From the NCBI GenBank assembly GCA_022013205.1, contig JAKLQT010000059.1, forward strand, positions 1-13,271: a stretch of DNA of 13,271 bases, in the 5' to 3' direction. The position numbers and the translations under genes are program-made. The notes under the pieces were generated by a model. It saw nothing but the letters and a program-made list of their open reading frames with translations, ran no database searches and was not told the DNA's origin. Of the stretch, positions 7,224-13,271 are shown in pieces. This DNA is from Candidatus Omnitrophota bacterium (GTDB lineage Bacteria; Omnitrophota; Gorgyraeia; B26-G9). Position 1 is the first letter of the stretch. The number at the start of each line of letters is the position of its first letter.

Positions 7224-7664
7224 TTAATTATTTACGTTAACTTTATTTTCAGAATCTATTTTTCCGGAACAAACATCCTCCTGATACATCCAGCTTATAT
7301 ACCTGGCATCATTAACAACATTCGCATAAGCTATTTTATCCGGCGATTTACCATCCACCTTGTAATACCATGCCATTTGCCCCCGCTTACCTTCTACTCC
7401 GTCAATAGCCGTAACAATAACATATTCTCCCACAGGATGGGTTTCTACCTTGGCAACAGTCTGTAATACTTCAAGAATCGTCCTGTCTTTTATAAAAGGC
7501 ACTTCAATTTTTCTAGACGGAAAAATGTTTCCATAATCGATTTCCACGAGGATATTTTTCTCCTGAGCATTAGAGATTGAAACCTGTTTAGCTGCCTGAG
7601 AGTGCATGGTAAACAATACAACACATAGAACGGCGATTGCGCTAATTGCTATTATCTTTCTCAT
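7224..7664 (-). CDS. Exported DUF4430 / transcobalamin-like C-terminal domain protein
   Basis: Protein of 146 aa with a signal peptide (hydrophobic 4-20, likely cleavage after HSQAA) and one small domain (about 36-130) of the DUF4430 type. That domain family is related to the C-terminal beta domain of transcobalamin and intrinsic factor. Supporting features are VPFIKDRTILEVLQTV (55-70), the GxxxxW-Y core GQMAWYYKVDGK (95-106), and WMYQ near the end. A periplasmic or surface corrinoid-binding role is inferred from the fold and from its position between the adenosyltransferase gene and the riboswitch/btuB; binding is not shown. The start has a strong AGGAGGTG 5 nt upstream. A 59-bp palindrome separates it from the upstream gene, so it may have its own transcription. 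Confidence 0.8.
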   Translation of the reverse strand: MRKIIAISAIAVLCVVLFTMHSQAAKQVSISNAQEKNILVEIDYGNIFPSRKIEVPFIKDRTILEVLQTVAKVETHPVGEYVIVTAIDGVEGKRGQMAWYYKVDGKSPDKIAYANVVNDARYISWMYQEDVCSGKIDSENKVNVNN

Positions 7665-7715
7665 TTAAACACCTCCTTTCTTTTTTAATTTAATATTCAA
7701 TGCCTTTTTTAAATA

Positions 7716-7774
7716 AGTATTGCGTCGTGCGTATCGCGTTAAACAATTTTACTCAATACGCAATGCGCAATACT
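7716..7774. repeat. 59-bp imperfect palindrome with 7-bp periodicity
   Basis: The arms 7716-7743 and 7747-7774 are equal in length and pair around a 3-nt centre, with outer AGTATTGCG/CGCAATACT and inner TGCGTAT/ATACGCA perfectly complementary. Mismatches are limited to 7725-7727 and a few positions near the loop. The right arm and its flank read as heptamers (CAATACG, CAATGCG, CAATACT, CAATACG; 7754-7781). It lies between the adenosyltransferase and DUF4430 genes and may be a dispersed palindromic element or a transcription/RNA-processing barrier. Confidence 0.75.
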
Positions 7775-7786
7775 CAATACGTCAAA

Positions 7787-8326
7787 TTAGTATTCTATCC
7801 CCTTTCTTGCCTGTATCCCTTTTTTATAGTAGGGCTTTACTTCTTTGATAAAGCTTACCAGGTCTGCCCGCTGGATCATTTTTTTTGTCGCTCCTCTTCC
7901 GGTAAGAACCAGCTCTAAATTTTTCGGCTTTTCCTTTATCAGAGCAAGGACATCTTCTTCTTTTAGAAATCCATCCCGCACGCAAACAATAATTTCATCA
8001 AGAATAATCATATCCTGCTTATCTTTTTCAAATAACTCTTTAACATGATTTAGCCCTGCCAAACATTGCCGCGGCAAATCTTTTGTTTTTGTATCTTTTT
8101 TCACTTTAGAACAATGCGGATGATATTTCGCGAAACTGCATACCTTTACGCCCAATTTTTTCAGGCTTTTAGACTCTCCGTAGGCATAACGTTTAAAATC
8201 TTTATGAAAACTTACATAGCAAATTTTCAATCCCTGCGCCGCTGCTCTGGCTGCCAGGCCGACAGCCGCCGTTGTTTTTCCTTTGCCAACTCCGGTATAA
8301 ATCTGAACCAGCCCCGGCTTTTTCAT
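7787..8326 (-). CDS. cobO: Cob(I)alamin adenosyltransferase, CobA/CobO/BtuR type
   Basis: Transfers the adenosyl group of ATP to cob(I)alamin or cobinamide, giving the coenzyme form in the cytosol. The 179-aa protein is full length: a P-loop with the family's reversed-type Walker A, GVGKGKTT (12-19), MIILDEI (106-112), LTGRGA (141-146) and the characteristic ending GIQARKGIEY. The ATG at 8326 has AAGGAG 7 nt upstream and follows the btuD stop by 28 nt, so it belongs to the importer unit. It allows imported corrinoid to be adenosylated at once. CobA, CobO and BtuR are names for the same family; the unrelated PduO and EutT families are excluded by the motifs. Confidence 0.95.
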   Translation of the reverse strand: MKKPGLVQIYTGVGKGKTTAAVGLAARAAAQGLKICYVSFHKDFKRYAYGESKSLKKLGVKVCSFAKYHPHCSKVKKDTKTKDLPRQCLAGLNHVKELFEKDKQDMIILDEIIVCVRDGFLKEEDVLALIKEKPKNLELVLTGRGATKKMIQRADLVSFIKEVKPYYKKGIQARKGIEY

Positions 8327-8354
8327 TTTATTTCTCCTTTAATAATGTCAATTT

Positions 8355-9158
8355 TTATGAATTCGGCCTCTTATGTTTTTCTTTTTCCGGCACAATGAAT
8401 ACATACGGCTTGCGTGATATAGGATTTTCCTGCACAACCACGGTTGTCTTGTATACTTGCTCAATCACCCTATAATCCAGGACTTCCCGCGGTGTGCCGA
8501 TCTTTTCAACCAAACCATTATTAAGTAAAATCAGGCGCTGGCAATATTCGCTGGCTAAATTTAGTTCATGCAGGACAATAAGCACCGCTACCTTTTTCTC
8601 TGTGTTTAAGCGCCGGATAAGATCTAAAATATATACCTGGTGGGATATGTCAAGATATACGGTCGGCTCATCTAAAAGCAGTAATTTAGGCTGCTGGGCC
8701 AATGCTTTGGCGATAACTGCCAGCTGTCTTTCCCCCCCGCTTAAATTTTTCAATAACCGGTTTTTAAATTCCAATACCCCCGCCATCTCCATGGACTGTA
8801 AAATAATTTTCTCATCTTCTTTTGTTTCTAAAAACCCGAATTTTGATTGATGAGGGATTCTTCCCAGGCCGACAAATTCCTCAACACTGATATCGAAATG
8901 AGGATTGCCGTCCTGTCCAACAACAGCAATATTCCGGGCCGCTTCTTTAAAACTCATTTGGCTGATCAATCTTCCATTAAAAGATACTGTTCCCGAATAC
9001 GGTTTGATAACCTTTGTCATTGCCCTCAGGAGTGTTGTTTTCCCCGAACCGTTCGGCCCGATCACTCCGGCAAACTCCCCGTAGTCAAGTTTAAAGCTGA
9101 CTCCCTTTAAAATAGGTTTATTCGCGTAACCGCAGATTAAATTATCAACCTTAAGCAC
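8355..9158 (-). CDS. btuD: Corrinoid ABC transporter, ATP-binding subunit
   Basis: Cytosolic ATPase driving BtuC. Numbered from the GTG at 9158, the 267-aa protein has Walker A GPNGSGKTT (34-42), Q-loop Gln82, signature LSGGERQ (139-145), Walker B LLLDEPT (160-166) and H-loop His197. It belongs to the FecE/BtuD class. The frame stays open to an ATG at 9278 inside btuC, but the first 40 residues there are Arg/Tyr-rich shadow sequence. The GTG overlaps the btuC stop (TAGTG), has a perfect AGGAGG 6 nt upstream, and begins VLKVDNLICGY as this class does. A heme or siderophore importer is possible by sequence alone; the context says B12. Confidence 0.93.
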   Translation of the reverse strand: MLKVDNLICGYANKPILKGVSFKLDYGEFAGVIGPNGSGKTTLLRAMTKVIKPYSGTVSFNGRLISQMSFKEAARNIAVVGQDGNPHFDISVEEFVGLGRIPHQSKFGFLETKEDEKIILQSMEMAGVLEFKNRLLKNLSGGERQLAVIAKALAQQPKLLLLDEPTVYLDISHQVYILDLIRRLNTEKKVAVLIVLHELNLASEYCQRLILLNNGLVEKIGTPREVLDYRVIEQVYKTTVVVQENPISRKPYVFIVPEKEKHKRPNS

Positions 9159-10165
9159 TAGCGGCCTCCTTGTTTTCTGGAGAGAATATAAATAAATACC
9201 GTTCCTCCGAGAATCCCGGTAACCACTCCTACCGGCAATTCCAAAGGCGCTATTAACGTTCGCGCGATTGTATCGCAAATAATCAAGAAAATACCTCCGG
9301 CAAGATAAGCGCTTACCAGCAGAATTCTATGGTCACTGCCGAAGAGAATCCGCATACAATGCGGAATTACCAGCCCGACAAACCCGATTATCCCGGCAAC
9401 AGAAACACTCGCGCCGGTAAGCAGCGAGGTGATCACAAACAAAATCTTTTTTGTTGTCTGTGTGGAAATCCCCAGATGCAGCGCCTCTTCTTCTCCCAGG
9501 GCAAAGGCATTGAGGTCTTTACAAAAAGCATACGCAGCGCACAGGCCGCCGATTGACACAAAGACTATTGCTTTAATAAGCTTTCCCTGCGATTGTTCCA
9601 GAGACCCCATGGTCCAGAAAATAATCCCGTGTAAATCTTCCATACGTGCCAGAGCCATAACCAGCATAAATAAAGACGAGCAAATAAAACTGATCATCAC
9701 TCCGGTAAGTAAAATTCCCTGCATCTGCAGCGCATCTTTTCGGATACTTAAAAAATATATAAGCCAAATCACGGCAATTGCCCCTAAAAATCCGAGCGCG
9801 GGGATAGTGATTGCGCCGAACACATTATTTATCCGAAGCACAATACCCAAACACACCCCCAAGGCCGCTCCGCCGGAAATTCCCAGGGTATAGGGTTCTA
9901 CCAGAGAGTTGCGAAACATCCCCTGCAGGATGACTCCGGCAAGGCTTAACGCGCTTCCCACGGCAAATCCGATAATAATCCGCGGCAGGCGGATATTAAA
10001 AAGAATACTGTAATACGCTGACCCATCATCACCCTGCAATATTAGAGAAAGCGTTTTAGCAAACGGCACATGGGCCGCTCCGATAGATAGAGAAGCAAAC
10101 ATTACTCCTGCCAGCAGGAGAAAAAGCAACAACACGATACTCAGCCACCTGACAATTTTCTTCAA
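9158..10165 (-). CDS. btuC: Corrinoid ABC transporter, permease subunit (FecCD family)
   Basis: Inner-membrane permease of the BtuC/FecCD family, which forms a homodimeric channel. The 335-aa length and roughly ten hydrophobic helices match the family. Recognisable landmarks are RLPRII near residue 54, the VEPYTLGISGGAALG segment (about 89-103) and, near the C-terminus, AGIIGFVGLVIPHCMRILFGSDHR, the coupling region contacting the ATPase. The start is TTG at 10165, overlapping the btuF TGA (TTGA), with GAGGAG about 4 nt upstream. Its own stop is TAG, which shows that amber is an ordinary terminator in this genome. The adjacent btuF and btuD complete the importer. Confidence 0.93.
   Translation of the reverse strand: MKKIVRWLSIVLLLFLLLAGVMFASLSIGAAHVPFAKTLSLILQGDDGSAYYSILFNIRLPRIIIGFAVGSALSLAGVILQGMFRNSLVEPYTLGISGGAALGVCLGIVLRINNVFGAITIPALGFLGAIAVIWLIYFLSIRKDALQMQGILLTGVMISFICSSLFMLVMALARMEDLHGIIFWTMGSLEQSQGKLIKAIVFVSIGGLCAAYAFCKDLNAFALGEEEALHLGISTQTTKKILFVITSLLTGASVSVAGIIGFVGLVIPHCMRILFGSDHRILLVSAYLAGGIFLIICDTIARTLIAPLELPVGVVTGILGGTVFIYILSRKQGGR
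9165..9170 (-). promoter_or_regulatory. Shine-Dalgarno site deciding the GTG start of btuD
   Basis: AGGAGG lies 6 nt before the GTG at 9158 and inside the last codons of btuC. It supports the short btuD start and translational coupling with btuC. Confidence 0.8.
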
Positions 10166-11010
10166 CTTTCTCCTCGTTGATGCAGGAACCCGACAATCTT
10201 TTTTAATGATTCAACAAAGCTTACCGGGGTCGGGCTGCAAACAATATAGGAATCAATTATATAAATCCTGTTATTCTTTACCGCATTAAGCATTTTATGC
10301 TTTTGCCACATTGTTTTTTCTTCTTCTCCGATAATGCCCATATTCGCGATAATAATACAGTCCGGATTAGCTTCAATTACTTTTTCGCGCGAATAAATAC
10401 CGGAACGCGATTTTTCAGCGATATTGACTGCTCCGGCACGAACAATAAGATCATGGATAAAATAATCTCGATTCATCGTAAATAAGGGATAGGCGCCTAC
10501 CTGGATAAACACTTTTGGCCGCGGCAAATCAGCAACATCTCTACTTATCCGGCCGGCCTCTTTTTGAGCTTTATTAATAATCTCTCGCGCTTTTTCCTGA
10601 GCGCCGACAATTTCACCGAGCCTTTCCAACTGCCCGCAAATCTGCCTAAAATCCTTAGGTGAGGAAAACTCAACAATTTTAATGCCTAAACTTTTCAGTT
10701 TATTTTTTGCTTTTAGGCCGCAAAGCGGCGAAGTCAGCACAATATCCGGCTTAAGCATGAAAATTTTTTCTATGTTAGCTTCAACAACGCTTCCTACCTT
10801 CTCCTTTGTTTGCGCCTGTTTAGGCCTTTGGCAATAAGTAGTAACACCGACAATCCTGTCTTCGGCACCCAAGAGATACAACTCTTCCGTTAAAGACGGC
10901 GCAAGTGATACTATCCTCTGCGGATATTCCTCCATTGCCGAGCAGCGCAAACTAAGAATAAGCAGCACGGAAAAAATTATTGATATAATTTTTATACCTT
11001 TATTAAACAT
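10162..11010 (-). CDS. btuF: Periplasmic corrinoid-binding protein of the ABC importer
   Basis: Substrate-binding protein of the BtuF/FepB cluster (helical backbone, class III), which delivers corrinoid to BtuCD. The 282-aa protein has a signal sequence (hydrophobic about 6-21), then the family opening PQRIVSLAPSLTEELYLLG with RIVGVTTYC. KPDIVLT and GAVNIAEKSRSGIYSREKVIEANPDCIII follow in the second lobe. Cys23 lies at the end of the hydrophobic stretch, but Arg precedes it, so it is a poor lipobox; a soluble periplasmic protein is more likely. The ATG at 11010 has AAGGA 7 nt upstream, 33 nt after the DUF71 stop. Heme or siderophore specificity cannot be excluded from sequence alone. Confidence 0.9.
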   Translation of the reverse strand: MFNKGIKIISIIFSVLLILSLRCSAMEEYPQRIVSLAPSLTEELYLLGAEDRIVGVTTYCQRPKQAQTKEKVGSVVEANIEKIFMLKPDIVLTSPLCGLKAKNKLKSLGIKIVEFSSPKDFRQICGQLERLGEIVGAQEKAREIINKAQKEAGRISRDVADLPRPKVFIQVGAYPLFTMNRDYFIHDLIVRAGAVNIAEKSRSGIYSREKVIEANPDCIIIANMGIIGEEEKTMWQKHKMLNAVKNNRIYIIDSYIVCSPTPVSFVESLKKIVGFLHQRGES

Positions 11011-11043
11011 TAAAATGTCCTTTATTAGATTAAAGCCATTAAA

Positions 11044-11688
11044 CTACGCTTTTAGATCAAGGAACCAGTACCCATCATTATATATTTTCTGTTTTTCATA
11101 AAACTCCACTGGTTTTTTAAAATTAGGGCCGTCAAAAACAAAGGTATGATACTCTCCTTTTTCACCGGCGATATCAACCTCAGGCAAAGATTTTAAATCC
11201 GCGATAAAAGACTCATCTATTGTTCTTCCCAGCCACTCTTTGCCCATATATTTTTCATTAACCACAACTACCACGGCCTTAAATCCCGCATCAATAAACT
11301 CGCGTACTAACTTTTCTCTTTCTTCCTGCCATAGCGGTAATATGGGGTTAATGCCCGTATCCGCGCATACATTTTCGACCCAATCCCTATGCTGCTGCAT
11401 ATCAATATCGCCAAAAATACCGGCGCTTATTCCTTCCTCTTTTAATTTTATTATCGCTGTTTTAAAGACATCCTCATAGCTTTGCCATGTACTGCTTTGC
11501 TGAATAAGGGGTATGCCTAATGCTTCTGCCTGCATTTGGATAAGTTTTTTATCCACGCCATGAGAACGCGAATGCCTCCCGTCTTCACTAACCATATTAA
11601 AAAGATACTTAACGTCAAATGCCTTCTGTATCCTGAATAAAGACATACAGCTTTCTTTGCCTGAGCTCCAGGAAACAAATGCTTTCAT
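11044..11688 (-). CDS. DUF71/COG2102 ATP-pyrophosphatase (diphthine-ammonia-ligase-like), probable B12-salvage type
   Basis: Protein of 214 aa of the PP-loop ATPase superfamily. The loop is SWSSGKES (6-13); other family landmarks are FGDID...HRDW (92-103) and GEKGEYHTFVFDGP (175-188). The eukaryotic/archaeal members (Dph6) amidate diphthine using ATP and ammonia. Bacteria make no diphthamide, so the substrate here must differ. From memory, a comparative-genomics study of DUF71 predicted a bacterial subgroup in B12 salvage; the placement beside btuFCD and an adenosyltransferase fits that. An amide-forming step on a corrinoid is inferred, not shown. The ATG overlaps the TGA of the preceding asparagine-synthase-like gene (ATGA). 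The stop is TAG. Confidence 0.85.
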   Translation of the reverse strand: MKAFVSWSSGKESCMSLFRIQKAFDVKYLFNMVSEDGRHSRSHGVDKKLIQMQAEALGIPLIQQSSTWQSYEDVFKTAIIKLKEEGISAGIFGDIDMQQHRDWVENVCADTGINPILPLWQEEREKLVREFIDAGFKAVVVVVNEKYMGKEWLGRTIDESFIADLKSLPEVDIAGEKGEYHTFVFDGPNFKKPVEFYEKQKIYNDGYWFLDLKA

Positions 11689-12623
11689 AATTTAACCCAC
11701 CCGCATACCTTACAATGAACCGCCTGCGGCAGAATTCCCGCTTTGCAGCCATCGCATTCTTTTTGCCCGGAACTAACTTTAGGGATTGAGCCGACAGTGT
11801 CTTTATATACCTCATAAAAATAAAGGTGTTCTTTATTAAAGAATTTTATCGGGTATTCTTTTCTCTTTCCGGCAAACTCATCATCCGTAATTTTTTCAGC
11901 GATAAAATTACGCATTCGGCTTGTTCCTGAGCCAACTTCCAAAGGACGTTTACTTTGCCATGTGATCTGTTCCGGCAGCATTTTTTCAAAGGCTTTTCTT
12001 AAAATCCATTTTCCGTACAGCTTATCTTTATGTTCTCTTATTTTCAAACCGGCGTCTATAGAAAGCGCAAAATTAACAACCTCCGAATCAAGAAACGGCT
12101 GTTTTATCTGAATCCCGAAATAATCACCGAGCACGTTTGAATTGAACGTCATTTTTTTTCTCATACGTTTTATATACAAATTAAGGTCTTCGACATCCTG
12201 CATATAGGAATACCCGCCGAAAAGCTCATCCGCGCCGTCTCCGGTCATAACGCTTTTTATGCCTAATTGTTTAAAACGACTCAGCCCAAAGTAAACAGCA
12301 ATATCATTCGGCAGGGCCGGATCAAAACTTTTAAGAATTTTTATCAGCCGCGGAATCGCTTCCAGCGCGTCATCAAGCCTTATTTTTTCGCGGCGCATAT
12401 CAAGCTTATAAAATTCCGCCGCAGCCTTTGCAAAAGGCAAATCCCGGCTATAATCCTCAAAACATACATTAATCGCCTTAGTCTCCCTGGATAAGGCCGC
12501 AAGAATACTTGTATCCAGCCCTCCGGAAAAAAGCATACCCTGCGCTTTTTGTCTTAGCGCGGCGGCCTTAAGCTTTTCTCTTAAAGTATCCGCGATCTCT
12601 TTTATTATGGCTTGTTCTTTCAT
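11685..12623 (-). CDS. Asparagine-synthase-like ATP-dependent amidotransferase with C-terminal zinc ribbon, no glutaminase domain
   Basis: Protein of 312 aa corresponding to the synthetase half of AsnB. The PP-loop is SGGLDTS (33-39), with VMTGDGADELFGGY (125-138), IKQPFLD (173-179) and KWILRKAFEKMLPE (205-218), all typical of AsnB C-domains. The N-terminal glutaminase domain with its Cys2 nucleophile is absent. AsnB itself is about 500-600 aa, so ammonia must come from elsewhere or another nucleophile is used. A CxxC-x10-CxxC motif (Cys290, 293, 304, 307) at the C-terminus looks like a zinc ribbon, unusual for the family. ATGA overlaps at both ends couple it to the aminotransferase and DUF71 genes, suggesting a joint pathway, probably corrinoid remodelling. 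The substrate is unknown. Confidence 0.85.
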   Translation of the reverse strand: MKEQAIIKEIADTLREKLKAAALRQKAQGMLFSGGLDTSILAALSRETKAINVCFEDYSRDLPFAKAAAEFYKLDMRREKIRLDDALEAIPRLIKILKSFDPALPNDIAVYFGLSRFKQLGIKSVMTGDGADELFGGYSYMQDVEDLNLYIKRMRKKMTFNSNVLGDYFGIQIKQPFLDSEVVNFALSIDAGLKIREHKDKLYGKWILRKAFEKMLPEQITWQSKRPLEVGSGTSRMRNFIAEKITDDEFAGKRKEYPIKFFNKEHLYFYEVYKDTVGSIPKVSSGQKECDGCKAGILPQAVHCKVCGWVKL

Positions 12624-13271
12624 AATATTTCTTGTAACATTTTTATTAAAATCCGATTTTCTTGACGCAAGCGCACCGCAACACGGAAAAAAGAACTATC
12701 CAGGCCGCGAAAATTAGAACAATTCCTAATAATAATTCCTTTTTCAAACAGCAGTTTTTTCAGGCCCAAGGCATTGCGTCTTTTATCCTTTATCCTCACC
12801 AGCAGAAAATTTACGCATGAGGGGAAAATTTTAAAAGATTTAATTTTCGCAAGCTCCGCAGCAAGCCATACTCGTTCTTTTCCAATCAGCGAGCGCGTTT
12901 TTTCCATATAGTCTCTTTGTTTAAGAAGATCAACTGCCGCGATTTGCGCCAGCATATTACAAGTCCAAGGCACTTGAATTTTTCTAACGCGGGCGATTAT
13001 ATCTTTATGCGCCGCCATAAATCCAAGCCGTAACCCGGGCATGGAATAAAATTTTGTAAATGTCCGCAGAACAATGATTCGTTTATTCTTTACCGCTTTT
13101 TTAATCAGGGACAGGGATTTTTCCTGCGGCAGGAAATCCATAAACGCCTCATCCGCGACGATCATCTTCGCCGGAATTTTTTCCACCCCGGCCTTTTCAT
13201 TAAAGATTAAATTCGCCGTTGGATTATTAGGATTGCCGAATAAAAACATATCCGCCGGCCTTATTTTTAAG
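12620..13271 (-). CDS. cobD: CobD/HisC-type PLP aminotransferase-fold enzyme, probable threonine-phosphate decarboxylase (5' end off the window)
   Basis: Class I aminotransferase-fold protein, open at the right edge; an ATG at 13249 is internal, since KIRPAD precedes it in frame. Counting from that ATG, GNPNNPT (5-11), VADEAFMDF with Asp33 (pyridine-N binding), RTFTKFYSMPGLRLGF with the PLP Lys66, and FFRVAVR near the C-terminus are seen. VDEAF.DF and TKFY.MPGLRLG are closer to CobD, which makes (R)-1-amino-2-propanol phosphate for the corrinoid side chain, than to histidinol-phosphate aminotransferase; HisC remains possible with the N-terminus missing. The usual Gly after NNPT is Ala. Its TGA overlaps the next gene's ATG (ATGA). 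The B12 context favours CobD. Confidence 0.78.
   Translation of the reverse strand, partial: LKIRPADMFLFGNPNNPTANLIFNEKAGVEKIPAKMIVADEAFMDFLPQEKSLSLIKKAVKNKRIIVLRTFTKFYSMPGLRLGFMAAHKDIIARVRKIQVPWTCNMLAQIAAVDLLKQRDYMEKTRSLIGKERVWLAAELAKIKSFKIFPSCVNFLLVRIKDKRRNALGLKKLLFEKGIIIRNCSNFRGLDSSFFRVAVRLRQENRILIKMLQEIL

Noticed and set aside
7218..7245. A defined promoter for the riboswitch transcript.
   Set aside because: The region is AT-rich with TAATAT, but no acceptable -35 sits at proper spacing, so it is not listed as a feature.
9159..9278. A 40-residue N-terminal extension of BtuD.
   Set aside because: It overlaps btuC fully and does not resemble ABC ATPases. The GTG at 9158 has an AGGAGG site and the family-like start.
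12620..13271. Histidinol-phosphate aminotransferase (HisC).
   Set aside because: The motifs VADEAFMDF and TKFYSMPGLRLGF, and the B12 neighbours, favour CobD. It is not fully excluded because the N-terminus is missing.

Overview
The window looks like a chromosome segment of a Gram-negative (diderm) bacterium with modest GC content. It carries a TonB-dependent outer-membrane receptor, an ExbB/ExbD/TonB energising set and several exported proteins. Gene style (short intergenic gaps, stop/start overlaps, heptamer repeats in spacers, DUF6941-like and PilZ proteins) would fit an uncultured lineage such as Omnitrophota. That lineage guess is a weak inference; no marker gene is present to prove it.

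Layout. The left end (1-1592, + strand) is the 3' part of a fused pabB-pabC gene for p-aminobenzoate synthesis, cut by the window edge. It converges, across a spacer with an AT-rich hairpin and a CTTTTTA x5 repeat, on a minus-strand unit. That unit is a DJ-1/PfpI gene interrupted by one in-frame amber codon, a PilZ protein and a DUF6941-like protein, and it is read from a clear sigma70-type promoter at 3286-3315. Everything to the right is also on the minus strand and concerns vitamin B12.

B12 region. From the right edge the order is: a CobD/HisC-type aminotransferase (5' end off the window), an asparagine-synthase-like ATPase with a C-terminal zinc-ribbon motif, a DUF71/COG2102 ATP-pyrophosphatase, then btuF, btuC and btuD (the periplasmic-binding-protein-dependent importer) and the cob(I)alamin adenosyltransferase. 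Most of these genes touch or overlap. After a 59-bp imperfect palindrome comes an exported DUF4430/transcobalamin-like protein. Next is a cobalamin riboswitch controlling btuB, exbB, exbD and tonB.

How it works together. The receptor BtuB, energised by its own TonB-ExbB-ExbD, would bring corrinoid across the outer membrane. The DUF4430 protein may bind corrinoid at the surface or in the periplasm. BtuFCD would import it, the adenosyltransferase would make the adenosyl form, and the three upstream enzymes probably remodel or complete incomplete corrinoids. The most interesting parts are this three-enzyme amide/PLP module, the transcobalamin-like protein placed between the importer genes and the riboswitch, and the amber-interrupted DJ-1 gene.
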